A stretch of DNA of 64,000 nucleotides from the NCBI GenBank assembly GCA_039566865.1, contig CM076955.1:16909501-16973500 (forward strand), given 5' to 3'. The stretch's first letter is position 1. Every line of letters begins with the position of its first letter. Of this stretch, positions 47,701 to 57,909 are shown in pieces. Source of the stretch: Aurelia coerulea. Taxonomy: Eukaryota > Cnidaria > Scyphozoa > Semaeostomeae > Ulmaridae. The position numbers were made by a program, and so were the translations under genes. Under the pieces are notes generated by a model. That model was given only the letters and a program-made list of their open reading frames with translations, did not search any database and was not told the origin of the DNA.

Positions 47701-50700
47701 CTGAATTAGATTCTAGGATTTTTGTGAATTTTTCCGTTTTCAGTTTTTAGAGCTACAAGCGAGTTTCTTAAAATTTTCGTTTTCAAAAACACTGAAAACG
47801 ATCAAAAACATTGATCAAATTTTCTAAAGACTGAACATGAATGGACAAAAAGAAAACGTTTTCAGCGTGATTTAGGGATTTTGAAATTGATTATTGTAAA
47901 CTTCTGCACGACTGTTATTTCAACGATTGGCCTGTTGCGACATTCTGTAGTAGTTACAATAAAGTGCCACCCCAAAAGCCATCACAAAAATAAAAAATGT
48001 AACAACACTCCATGCTTGCTGGCCTCATGACGCTTCCTCGCTTGTCTTTTAACCCCGGGGGGGGGGTACTTGACTAGGGAAGTGACGGGGGTGTGCGGAA
48101 AACCTCTCCACACCCTGTACCCTGTCGCATAAAAAATAGGCCAAAAGTATACCCTGTTGCATAAAAATTTTGCCTCTCAAATACAGTGTAGAACGCAATT
48201 TTTGCTTGTGATACCCTGTCGCATAAAAATTTTGCCTCTCAAATACAGTGTAGAACACAATTTTTGCTTGTGATGCCCTGTCGCATAATTTTTTACCTAT
48301 TATAATACCCTGTCGCATAAATTTCGTTAGAAAAGGACACCCTGTCGCATAATTTTTACCGCAAAAGGACACCCTGTTGAGCGGCACATCCCGTCAGGTC
48401 AAGTATGGGAGTGCCCCCCCCGGGCTTTTAACCCTCTTGACACATGAACACAACCAGCACCAAAGCAGAAATTAAATGACATTACAGAAGAAAAGACATT
48501 TCTTTATATCCTTGAAAATATTATTACACTGCTCCCAAGACAGTACGAACTCTCGTACAGCAGCTTACAATTTCATCCATTTCTAAATCCCAAATCACCA
48601 CAAAAAAGTTTTCTCTTTGTCCATTCATGGCTATTCTTGAGAAAACTTGATCGACGTTTTTTGATCGTTTTCAGTGTTTTCGAAAACGAAAATTTTAAGA
48701 AACTCGCTTGCAGCTCTATAACCTGAAAGCAGACAAATTTGCGAAATTCCTAGAATCTAATTCAGGCTTTCTGCTAAAGAGTAAGTCATAAATCTTCAAA
48801 ATTGGTCCTGTGTACGATTTATCGTGGCCTGCCAAAAATGCATAGTTTATTTTGGCGCACCCGGTAGAGTTTTTAAAAAAGGGTCAAAGTGAATATGAGT
48901 TATCAATATTAATATCACAGTTGGTAAATTTGTGTAAAGATGCATACAAACGATCGAAAAGCACTGCAATTTTTCTCATATCAATCACAAGATATGACGA
49001 TAAATCAACATGTTTTTGTAACAGTTAACCAATCCTTTCAATGAATACCCTAGGTATGAATATCAGTGAATTAATTCGGTACGAAAAATATGTTATTCGG
49101 TACATCATATCCGACAAATAGAAATTATAGCATCCGATTACCCTGGGTACCAATGGTAGCCAGCAGGGGCGGGTTGTTCAAATCACGATTAGCGCTCATC
49201 TTTGATTAAGGTTACTGTAACTGTTCAGACGACAAATTTTCGATTTTTCGTTTTTGTCACAATCTGATGGTATAAGTATTTGAGGACAGTTTAAACCAAC
49301 TCACTTCCAGAAATAGTCACAATTACTTGGAAATTTGAGCATTTTAAAAGGAGCAATCCTGTTTCTCAAAAATTGCGGGAATATACATAAGCGGATTAAA
49401 GTGAACTCACTTGACCTTGCAGCTATGTTCATGACATCCCGTGCTGCTGTGTTATTGACATAATGCTTTACCAATACCGCGCTTAAGCCTAATTGCTTGA
49501 CCTTTCATGCATAATCGTATTTCCCGCAATTTTTGCTTCATTTTGATAAAAGCCTGATTTCTCGAAACAGGATTCCCGAGTACTGGTGGGTAATAAAAAT
49601 CTTTGTGTACCCAACAGGCCAATCGAATCGCTTGAAACTTGGCACACAGAGTCACAATGCATATAACTACGAAACCGTGTCAGCGATTTGTGATAGATCC
49701 ACTGGTCCGATTTTTACAAGGGTCTGAAAGTTAAAAAAGACATTTAAGACATTTACATTTATTTAAAATGATATCATTTCAAGGCAACACCTTTTATCAA
49801 AAATTCGTGACACTGTTTTGCAGTTCAGGGCCTTAAGTCTTTGGTAAATAGAAAGTCGTGGTCCAACGATTATCATTGGGGTACACAAAGATTTTTTCCC
49901 AAGGGTGGTCGATTTTGCCTAAAATCTCGAACAAATCATTCGCGATTTTATTGAATCAACTGAATATATTTTCATGATATTCTACGTTTAATTCTGCGTC
50001 GAATGATGCATAAGTTTGTTTGGTATATTTTGACGAACGGCCGTAGTTAACGGAGTTTCTTAATCGCCGCCTGAACGGTTACAGTAACCTCAGGGTAACA
50101 TCCATGACCAACAAGGGCTAATTATGTACCGATAGTATCTGTTGCTTTGGATTGACACGCCAATGCAAATGGTCAGCATTTGCAGACAGAGGTATTTCTA
50201 CGGCTGATTAGCCTACTTGCAAATGTAAATAAGTCAAGTCGGAAAAGGTGCCTTGAAACATGCATGACTCTTGAGCTGCATGAGAGAAGATGCTCGTGAG
50301 AGAAAACGAGAGTATCTATTGAAAGTTGATTTTGAAAAAATTCAAAATATCAAAAAATGTCCACAGCAGGTTTACAACAAAGTACCATAAGTTCTTTCCA
50401 AGCCATTCAATGCAAAGAAAAATGTCATAGGATTTTACACCCACCTTTTTAAAGATTTGAGCCCTTGAGAGCTAGATGCTTTCGAGCGGTTACATATTTG
50501 TTTAACCCACCCAGTGGCATTTGTGTGATTCAAACATTTAATGCACAGCATGTTCATCTAATTTTGATCAAACTTAATACATTTGTTTATAGATAGAGAC
50601 TAACGGGCATGGTATGGTGAAAGTAGCAGAGCTATCAAGGTTGCAAACGTAAGTGCCGCAACACAACAGTTATTTTGCTATTCCTTATATCCCGTAACTT

Positions 50701-53700
50701 CTTTTGCACCAAAATTTAAGTTAAGGTTTGTACGAGAATCATCCAAAAGTTTATCAGATTTCCATGAAATCCAGGTGAGGAAGTACAGCTAAAAAGATGT
50801 TCGTTCATCCAAGGGCGCCTACCTTGTAGGGACTGTGCTTATTCCCAGTACTGTTTTTGTGACCCAGTACACAGAGTCTGTCCTGTCAAGGTCAAGATGA
50901 CGTATGAATAACTTTGTGGTTTCAAATTCTGGTGTTGATGTAATACGAGATCAGCTGTTATACGAAATGACCAGACAGCATGATTTTCGATAGGTCAACA
51001 CCAACATACGTCCCTGATATACACGGATTAACAGGACACTAATTACTCTGTGTAGGGGGTCACGAAAACAGTAGTGGTTATAAACACAGTTCATACAAGG
51101 TAGGCGCCCTTGAGTTAACGATTCCAAATGGAATCAGATGTTTGGTGACCTTCTCCTTCACGAAAACATTTGGAATAAGACAAAATGTCATCTTCTCAAA
51201 ACGAATACTTTCGGGAGATATGCGTCAAATTAATTAACACAATAGGTCATACTTACTAAAACATAGATTAAATGATGCACTTATTGAAGCAAAACTGCAT
51301 ATCATTAAAAAAACGAAAAATTATGCTTGGAGAAGGTTTGCATCAAATTTGTTCAAATACTATTATTTTCTAAACAAATTTCGACTAAAGTTGGGTTGGT
51401 ATTTTGGAACACACTGTCATGGAAGCACTAACTGTTTTATACGTGTAGGCACCGCTTCCATTACTTCACGAAAAACAGTTTTTCTCAATTTTGTAAACAA
51501 TTTTGTTCAAATTTTTTTTATTGGTTCTGAATGTCACTATTTCTTCCAAACTATAGAACTATAAAAATAATTTCGTGATACTCAACCATCCATTTTTAAC
51601 AGATTTTTTATCTTTAACAATGTTTTTGCAATAAACAAAGGTCAACTTCGCCTAGAAAATGTAACATTTTATCAATCGCATTATAGTTTTTAATCCTATG
51701 GCGAATAGATAATGATTAAAGTTCGATAATAATTTTCCAATTGAACTGAATAGAAGCATCCTTGGGCTAACAATACGTTTTATACATAGTACTGGTCGCT
51801 TTGAATAGAGTATCTCGCCCCCATCCCCCTAGTAGGCCACCAATTATTTAGTTAATTATCGCGTGTAAAGTCTGTCTCAAATTATATATGAGGTGAGATT
51901 TGTGATAGCGCAAAATTATCTATAACGGCATTTTGTCTGTTGTTGTTCGCGGACAATTTTTGCACCTGATGTTTAATTTAAGACAGAATATAGTTTTTCC
52001 CATGTATTGCTGTTTTTCCTTGAATATTAATATGTATGTTGCCTTGGTTTTTTTGTGATGCCACGGAATAGTCATAGTAGTTTGCATCTAGTGGCATCGT
52101 CTTGTAGTGAAGTAAAGTATTTTGTAGTAGTGTAACTAGTAAATCTGTATTGTAAATTTTTAATGTAACGTGAAAAAAAATGATTAGAGTGGTTCTTTCT
52201 CGAAATTTTCGTCAATTAAGCATCACCAAGGGGAATGTTTATGACAATTACAATTATTTTAGGATAATCTTTTTTGTTTTGTTAGACTTGAAGAGATTAT
52301 ATTGCAAGGCTTGCGATCAATAGATGGTATAGATCAAAAGGTAAGCAAATATTGATCTTGAATACCTTGATAAACCCAGTTTCCTTGTACGAAATGATTG
52401 TCGAAACTCGACTCGAACTTTTACTTTCAATCGTTATCCTTTCTGAAGTAGTCACAAATTTACATTAACTCATACTGAAATTTTGATTTATTCATCGGAA
52501 TATTACCCCTATGTGGGATTATCAGGGGCGGGTAAGTACTGTACAATATTTGACCCCATGTTTGTGGTCAAAAGGAATTGGAAAAAATAACCGGTTCTTT
52601 ACGACTTTCTTGCCCAAAACAGCCAGTTTTTGGGACAAAGGTGACATTTTAAAATCAGTCTTCCTATTCCATCAGTTTGCCACAAAAGTAAACTTTTTTA
52701 ACCTATCTAATCAAAATCCAAACGTTTACTTGTAAGCTGGCTCTACCTTTGTCCGCCAAATTTAAGCACAGAAAACCAGTAGCAGTATCTCAAATTTTCA
52801 CAAAAGCGGTTCTACCTTTGTCCGGCAAATTTACGAAAAAATGACCAGGATTTCAAATTTGTCATCAAAGTGGTTCTACCTTTGTTCGGCAACCGGTTTT
52901 GGGGCACTTGTACTTTCATGGCTACAACTACCACTTGCTTTCGAAAACAAAAGTTGGTCGAAACTACCGGTTTTAGGGACAAACATTGTCTGTGATACAT
53001 CATGTTAACATTTTCCGCCAAATTGAAGCAGTATAACAGCGGAAATTTACCATAAAAGAGGACCAGTTCTTCATTTTTCATTTTTCATTTTGATTTATTT
53101 TAACAGGGTTAAATACATTCAGTAAATATAAATTAACTGATTTACAATGTGCCCTGCTTACAAAGGACCTTCGGACAAAGGTCGTGAACAACCGGTCTTC
53201 GGACAAAGGTAGGACATGGGCAGGACCAACGTTCCCAGCGTGGCATGCCCGCCCTTGGATTATCTAACGTTTCTTTACGTTCCTGCACTTAGCTTCCCCT
53301 TTTCTGAAGTCAATTTGTTCATTTCACCTGCAGGGAAGGACTGCATTAAAGACTGTAGTCAGTGGTCTAATGGAGTACTGCCAATTTTAGTTTTGGCCAA
53401 ACGTCCATCTTGCCATCCTATTTTTCATCATTTTATGATAAAAGTATCATAGTTATTGAGGGAAAAATGATAAATGGAAGGCCCGAGAAAAGCGAAAATG
53501 GTATTGGTTATGCAGCCGGGGGGGGGGGGGGGGGGCACTCATCTGTTTTTCCGTACGGGGACGTGTCGCTAAACAGAGTATCACTTTCAAGATTCCTACT
53601 CCGGGACAGGGTATCACTTTTATATATCGGCTCCATGACAGGGTCCATATTTTCTATAATTGACTCCATAACGTCGTTGTAAGCCATTTGCACTCCGTGA

Positions 53701-56700
53701 ATGTGATTTGAATCGTTTCGATGGCAACATTTCCACATTTTCTCATAGATTTCTATCAAATTTCCCGGGCCTCCTACAATTTTGTATGAAGAAACTCAAG
53801 AACAGGGCAGTGTTTCTAAAATTTTACTCCGTAACAGGTATCATTTTCGGGAATTTTATTCCGGGACAGGGTGCCTTTTCAGATTTTGCAGCAGCACCTC
53901 CGCGTATTTTCGCATTCCAAGTACCCCCCCCCCCCGGGGTTAAGAAATGGTATCAAGTCATTGCCATACTGTTTTATCCACTACAGATCTTCGGTGCGTT
54001 TGCCGATGGTCTGCACCTTGAGAGTCTTCGCAAGAATGACGTCATCTGCAATTTGGTGTCTGGTGGATTTTTGCAGATTGATAAATGGTGAGTTGAAATC
54101 ATTCAGTTCGAAGTTTCCGTTCTCGAAACTATGGGCGTAAACAAGGACAGATAATGTTACAATAGGATCCAGGATCCGCTACTTTTGGTTGACACCTTAG
54201 TACAAAGCGATTGGCGATTGCAGACAAAGGAAATTCTATGCCTGGTCGGTCAAGGCATAAACAAAAACAAAGCAAGCCGCAAAATTTGCTCTGAAACCCA
54301 GGTAGCTAGCTCGCTCGTTGTGCATTCCAGAAATGGTGTTTAAGAGCAAACATTAGCATAAATCCAAAAAAGAAGTATACATCTAAACTTCTACCTCAGG
54401 CATTTTATTTGTTTGGTTCAGATGCTGAGCAGTAAGTGTTTTAATTACCTTACCCAATAAAATAGGAGAATTGAATCGCCTTTCACGCTAAACCAAACAA
54501 ATGAAATGCCCGAAGCAGAAGTTTAGATGTATCCTTCTTCTAAGGATTTATGCTCATGCTTGCTCTTAAAAGCCATTTCTGGAATGCGCAACGAGTCAGC
54601 TAGCTACCAGGGTTTCAGAGCAATTCTTGCAGCCTGCATTGTTTTGTTGATGACTTGACCAACCAGGCATATAATTCCCTTTGTCTGTGATCACTAACCG
54701 CTTTGTACTTGGGTGTCAAAAAATAGCGGATCCTATTGTAACACCATCTGTCCTTGCTATGGGGGTATTCTTTTGGGCAAAAGTCTCGGAAGTCATCTGA
54801 AAAAGGCAGACATCTCCGAGAAAGATGTCAGTTGCCAATATAATGCGCATCCTGAAAACGGTAGAAATCGTTGGAAAAAGGCCAAAAGAATACACGTTCT
54901 GAAAACGGTAGAGTTGGTAGACTTCGCAGGGAAAGATACCAAAAGATTGAGAATTCTGAAAGTGAGAGAGAGTTCTAATGTGAGAGCCCAAAATAATACG
55001 TCCAAAAGCAACATAGGGTTCAAATCTTTAAAAATGTAGATGTAAAATTCTATTATACTTTTCATTGAATTAAATGGCTTGGAAGGAACGTAGTCTGTTT
55101 GCTTTAAGTCTGCCGTGTCAATTTATTGATATCTTGATTAGTTTCACCGTCATTAGATTTCTACATCTTAAACCAGAAAAGCTACAGATTTCTGCTTTAC
55201 ATTGTAGACTTTCATAAATTATAAACGATGCGTTTCTTTAAGGTAATATCATTTTTCCTCTATTGGTTTAGGATTTACGACGATTTAATTTTTTCAATAT
55301 TTTCCCTGAATTTTTTCAAAAATAAGTAAACTGCCGCCATTTTGAAAAAAATTCTAGGTATCAAAAACTTTCCACGGCAGATTTACAGCAAAGTACCATA
55401 CGTTCCTTTCAAGCCATTCAGTTCAAAGAAAAAAAACAATTTTACATCCACATTTATAAAGATTTGAAAGATTTTAGCCCATGCTTCCACCATAAGCTCT
55501 CGGAAGTCTACCGAGAACCGAATGACCAAAAGAATGGGTTGTCGTAAAAATGATCCAAAGTGTCTTTGAAGTCTACCGTTTTCGGAAGAAAGGCACGAAA
55601 AGAATGGGATATGGCACCAAAAGAATTGCAGACTCTACTGATTCCCTGAAGAGAAGTGAGGTTCCTCCTCCAGTAGATTTTGTAACCAAAGCAGAAACTG
55701 TCTTCGATAGAACAGTACAAAGCAATTACCAATTGCAAACAACTGCAGCTTCTGCGTTGGATTACTCAAGCAGTAAGCCTAAGTAACCAAGCCTCAACAG
55801 ATGCCACAAAACCAGGATTGCTCGCTCAATCATAGTGCATGCGAGATGGGTCAAGGAGACATGAGTACATGTCGAAAAAAAAGATACTGTTGAATCCGAC
55901 ACGACGACTCTGGAGGGAGCAAAATATAGCTTCATTATACCTAGAACATATCATTGTATTGAATATCGATTCTGTTACATAAGGGCTGACTTTTTCGCGA
56001 ATACGAGATAAAAAGTTTACTCTGGCTGACGCTTTTTTGTTCACATTTACCAAATGTCGATGTAGGTTCAGATGGTTATCCAAATCTACACCAAAGTACT
56101 AGTATGATTTGTCTCATGAATAACTTTTGATGTGATCCATATAGCACAAATCAGTTTTACCCTTTTTTAAGTTAATGAACAAGTTAATCATTTTCATCAA
56201 GCAGTCTAACTTTTTGTATTTCACTATTAAGTAAATGTTCTATTCAATTTGAGTTCTTTCTTGCAAAATATGAAACAGTATCGTCGGCATACAATATAAT
56301 GCCAGAAGCATCAGTGAGCGGAATATGGGTGTCGTTGATTATCAACCCAAAGAGAAGGGGCCCCAGGATGGATCCTTGTGGGATACTACATGTAACGTTT
56401 TCTTCGTATGAGCTGGTGTCATCAAAAATTACTTTTGTTTCCTATCAAAGAGAAATTCACCTATCCATTGCAATTCCACATCATCTATACCATAACTTGG
56501 CAATTTTTCCAGCAAGGTGCATGACGTACTGTGTCGAAGGTTTTACGGATGTCAATATAGACAGCACCACTAAGTAGCCCTTTTTCAACGTTCTGTCTAA
56601 ACTTTGCTGACAGTAAGGTAACTGCATGTTGCGTAGATCTCCCTTGTCTAAACACAAACTGATGTTGGCACAACGGGCCATTCGATTCAAGGTACCAGGA

Positions 56701-57189
56701 CAGTTGATTATAAATGATCTTCCAGATAACTTTTGATAGAGCAGGAATTACCGTGGTGATAGGCGTATAGTTGTCAAACATTGTCGGATTGCCTGATTTG
56801 AAAATAGGGGTGATTTTCCCACATCTAAAGTGTTGATTCGTGCAAATATTTTGATTCTTTTTCTTCAGATAAATTTGTTGCGTGCTCTCCTCCACAGGTA
56901 CCTTTTCAAGGTTGAGCAGGTGGAGCAGGCACAAGCTTCATTGTAGCACAAAGAATTTGTTATTCAGGGACCACAAATATAGTTCGTTATCCCCCGGAAA
57001 GTTTGCTATTTTGAGATTCAACTGATAAAAGATTCCATGTTATCTTTTATTGCTAGTTGTTTATTGTCATTATTATCTTGCAGTGGACTGCGTGCAACAT
57101 GCAAAGGCCTAGCACTCATTGATAGCATGGTGCCTGATATATGCATGGCCATGGAGCAACTCTTGAACAAAGAGAGACCCACAAAATGA
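32724..57189 (+). CDS. RSAD1: RSAD1/HemW-like radical SAM heme chaperone, 18 exons (17 located)
   Basis: Exons: 32724-32831, 35439-35491, 36446-36552, 37225-37351, 39065-39110, 39863-39910, 41032-41137, 42121-42213, 42867-42917, 44104-44157, 45160-45223, 46284-46296, 47351-47429, 50593-50648, 52286-52340, 53987-54087, 57084-57189. All join in phase except exons 5 and 6, where a 14-nt microexon encoding SLxx(x) is missing; with it the protein is 426 aa (human RSAD1 442). The radical-SAM cluster motif is WPYCKHICPYCNFNKY (CxxxCxxC, and NFNKY instead of a fourth Cys, as in HemW not HemN). FGGGTPSL, LEANPSS, NRVSIGVQ, VSLYQLTMERSTPM, RYEVANFAK and IGIGPGAHG follow. The basic N-terminus TWPNRTLKRYF suits mitochondrial import. 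HemW proteins bind heme and a [4Fe-4S] cluster and pass heme on. The intron after exon 2 has a GC donor (GCAAGT). Confidence 0.93.
33071..33294. mobile_element. Tc1/mariner-type MITE, 224 bp
   Basis: Ends TACCGGGTGTCCCAAAATGA and the mirror TCATTTTGGGACACCCGGTA, with further pairing to TTATCGTTTGA, flanked by TA on both sides. Two non-coding arms and a short centre. It lies in RSAD1 intron 1. Confidence 0.88.
34050..34340. repeat. Imperfect tandem repeat, about 120-130-bp units
   Basis: The phrases GCCAAAGTARAGGRTGT, TTCTTCAAAAATTTYCTTCG and CTAATGGCAAGCATGATATT recur two to three times in the same order. It lies in RSAD1 intron 1. Confidence 0.75.
34764..34950 (+). mobile_element. tRNA-derived SINE, copy 1
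   Basis: The head resembles a tRNA, with A-box-like GTGGCGCAGTGGTGTAATCC and B box GGTTCGATTC. The body CCACTTGAGCGTCATGACAA and tail GCGCTTGGCGCTGAAAAATG end in a CACCTTTACCTTT 3' repeat. It is nearly identical to 42596-42779. Confidence 0.85.
35068..35233. repeat. Inverted repeat / small MITE
   Basis: Two arms of about 55 bp around CGCTAAGATGGC, GGAAC and TTTTACCAAGATG are mirrored with a short A/T-rich loop between. No certain target duplication. Confidence 0.6.
38136..38372. mobile_element. Family A foldback, single arm remnant
   Basis: Matches one arm of family A: CCTTCTTCTTTGGATTTAGG, GTGAGCTAGCTACCTGGGTT, and the terminal ACATTATCTGTCCTTGTT. The opposite arm is absent. Confidence 0.75.
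38506..38808. mobile_element. 303-bp MITE, copy 1 of a twin pair
   Basis: Ends CCTGTACGAAAATACAAGGC and GCCTTGTATTTTTGTACAGG are inverted. The inside repeats CCTTGTA(A/G) and complementary TACAAGG phrases every 10-30 bp. Flanks share only GA, so the duplication is at most 2 bp. Confidence 0.82.
39178..39480. mobile_element. 303-bp MITE, copy 2 of a twin pair
   Basis: Same length, orientation and ends as 38506-38808 with only a few substitutions, 369 bp downstream in the next RSAD1 segment. Flanks share only AT. It lies just after RSAD1 exon 5. Confidence 0.82.
40208..40726. mobile_element. Foldback Mutator-like MITE, family A copy 3, 519 bp
   Basis: A perfect 9-bp duplication ACACTAACA flanks it (40199-40207 and 40727-40735). 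The arms contain GGGCAGATTTTGTCATACAA and its mirror; the ends are a divergent ATCCAGGGCAG on the left and CTGCCCTTGTT on the right. A palindromic centre includes GAAAGGTGGTTTTTG. In RSAD1 intron. Confidence 0.87.
40748..40885 (-). pseudogene. LINE 3' tail (RT C-terminus), minus strand
   Basis: The minus-strand frame reads SLGPKIWTALPNDIKSSKNA, then NQLKILTK and a stop at 40750-40748. Typical LINE protein C-terminus, isolated in an RSAD1 intron beside a foldback element. Confidence 0.68.
42596..42779 (+). mobile_element. tRNA-derived SINE, copy 2
   Basis: Same sequence order as 34764-34950, with B box GGTTCGATACC. A perfect 9-bp duplication TTCTTTCAA flanks it (42587-42595 and 42780-42788), as expected for LINE-driven insertion. 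In RSAD1 intron 8, plus orientation. Confidence 0.88.
43212..43624. mobile_element. Poly-G TIR element, hAT-type, copy 2
   Basis: Left end CCGGAGGGGGCACTTCACTA and right end TAGTGAAGAACCCCCC with a long C-run mirror each other. Flanks TTTATAGC and TTTATGGC (43204-43211, 43625-43632) are an 8-bp duplication with one mismatch. The inside repeats CCCAGAATRT phrases. Confidence 0.75.
43894..43947. repeat. 27-bp unit repeated twice in tandem
   Basis: The unit starts TTCCAGTTTGTTTTACAAAT and continues TGACCTT. Both copies are identical. Confidence 0.9.
47112..47232. mobile_element. Remnant of the CTGCGGAGGAG MITE family
   Basis: Contains CTCCTCCGCAGAACTATA, CTCCGCAGGTACATATTA, CATCCATAGAAGCACGCCAA and CAGTGTCTAGCTGCCCATG, all in the order of the right side of 5959-8139. 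The left part is shortened. Confidence 0.72.
47600..48866. mobile_element. Mariner-type foldback element with long TIRs
   Basis: Ends TACCGGGTGCGCCAAAATAA and the mirror continue as inverted arms for about 270 bp (to CCATTCATG/CATGAATGG). The terminal TA may be the target duplication. The centre is non-coding and hosts the poly-G element 48054-48424. It begins 170 bp after RSAD1 exon 13. Confidence 0.82.
48054..48424. mobile_element. Poly-G TIR element, hAT-type, copy 3, nested
   Basis: Ends CCCGGGGGGGGGGTACTTGA and GTGCCCCCCCCGGG, with a perfect 8-bp duplication CTTTTAAC (48046-48053 and 48425-48432). Inside, ACCCTGTCGCATAA recurs about six times, with TTTTGCCTCTCAAATACAGT in two units. Confidence 0.88.
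49209..50090. mobile_element. TIR element with AGGTTACTGTAAC ends
   Basis: AGGTTACTGTAACTGTTCAG at the left is mirrored by CTGAACGGTTACAGTAACCT at the right. The interior is non-coding. The target duplication is not evident. Confidence 0.6.
50315..50482. mobile_element. Single end of the large-foldback family
   Basis: Contains GTTTACAACAAAGTACCATA, CAAGCCATTC and TTTTACACCCACCTTTTTAA followed by AGATTTGAGCCC. This is the same outer-end order as 55016-55484 and the arms of 18735-21600. Confidence 0.6.
50810..51112. mobile_element. MITE with CAAGGGCGCCTACCTTGT ends, about 303 bp
   Basis: The left end CAAGGGCGCCTACCTTGT is mirrored at the right by ACAAGGTAGGCGCCCTTG, with pairing continuing discontinuously through ACTGTTTTYGTGACCC. 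Lies in the RSAD1 intron after exon 14. No clear duplication. Confidence 0.72.
52515..53220. repeat. Degenerate repeats of ACCTTTGTCCGGCAAATTT
   Basis: Units around TCTACCTTTGTCCGSCAAAT recur at 52740, 52810 and 52870; the inverted form CGGACAAAGGTAGGAC lies at 53160-53215. It may be a MITE with internal tandem repeats, but the ends are not clear. Confidence 0.55.
53514..53938. mobile_element. Poly-G TIR element, copy 4
   Basis: The left end CCGGG followed by a run of about 20 G and GCACTCATCTG faces the right end AGTACCCCCCCCCCCCGGGG. Inside, CGGGACAGGGTATCACTTTT-like phrases recur. The flanks GTTATGCA and GTTAAGAA are only loosely similar. Confidence 0.68.
54139..54756. mobile_element. Foldback Mutator-like MITE, family A copy 4
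   Basis: Inverted arms with AACAAGGACAGATAATGTTA and the mirror; both contain GGAATG and CTAGCTACC. The flanks CTATGGGCGT and CTATGGGGGT are a duplication with one mismatch. It starts 51 bp after RSAD1 exon 16. Confidence 0.82.
55016..55484. mobile_element. MITE related to the large foldback, 0.47 kb
   Basis: The left end GGGTTCAAATCTTTAAAAAT and right end ATTTATAAAGATTTGAAAGA are inverted, followed by TGTAAAATT/AATTTTACA and GAATTAAATGGCTTGGAAGG/CTTTCAAGCCATTCAG. The outer-end motifs match 18735-21600. Confidence 0.7.
55826..56934 (-). pseudogene. Non-LTR reverse transcriptase fragment, minus strand
   Basis: Read on the minus strand from 56934: KITPIFKSGNP, FVFRQGRSTQHAVTLL, AVYIDIRKTFDTV, then in shifted frames IPQGSILGPLLFGLIINDTH, ILYADDTVSYFA and LDNHLNLHRHLVNVNKKASA. 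These are RT motifs in the right order. Several frame changes and a damaged N-terminus make it a pseudogene. It sits in the last RSAD1 intron, opposite to the gene. Confidence 0.85.
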
Positions 57190-57609
57190 TCGTGGCTGTT
57201 CCCCAACGCGTTTCATCTACGTGCGAGGCAGAGCGACTGATTGGCGAAAAGTCCGGTTTCCGGAGGTATCAGATTATTACAGTCTCGAATGATGTGAAGT
57301 ATGTTGGAGATGCTTGCTTGTGAACCGTCTGTCTTGCAAATTTGTATACAGTACTTCAGACAACAAGATGAGTGAAGGAACTGTAGTGTACGTAAGTTTT
57401 CGCCAAAAACAGTCGTCTTGTTAATTGGAGGGCAATCGTTGGCAAGGCAAATCATTTAACGCAAAGTATTATTCAATCTGAATACATAAAACAGAAGAGA
57501 ATGGAAATTTGAATGTTATTATCATGTAGTTTCTTACGTCTTTGCACTCAGTGAGATAAACGAACGAGTGATCGAAATCAATATAACTCTAATCTGGTGT
57601 TTTTCAAAA

Positions 57610-57615
57610 AATAAA
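57610..57615 (+). terminator. Candidate poly(A) signal of RSAD1
   Basis: AATAAA lies about 420 nt after the RSAD1 stop and before the convergent RPSA gene. No nearer canonical hexamer was noticed. Confidence 0.4.
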
Positions 57616-57887
57616 ACTAGCAAGTACTTGTTCCTCCTTGCAAGGGGGAAGATACCGTCAATTTTGTGGACCCACTTGCCTATTCAGCTCAACATTTAGT
57701 CATATCCAGTGCAAGCTAATGTGGATAACTGCCATTGAGAGCGGCAAGTATCTGCCCATATGTGTGACATAGTACCCCAGACGGCACAATTTTTCGCATT
57801 TGTAATATTACGATCAACAGAGAACACAAGAGAAACTTCTCAATAGTTTTGCAACTCAATTTATCTTATTCTTTCATGCTATTGCAT

Positions 57888-57893
57888 TTTAAT
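57888..57893 (-). terminator. Candidate poly(A) signal of RPSA (ATTAAA)
   Basis: ATTAAA on the minus strand lies 16 nt after the RPSA stop codon. A very short 3' UTR is usual for ribosomal protein mRNAs. Confidence 0.5.
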
Positions 57894-57909
57894 CTGTTTT
57901 GAGTTTCTT

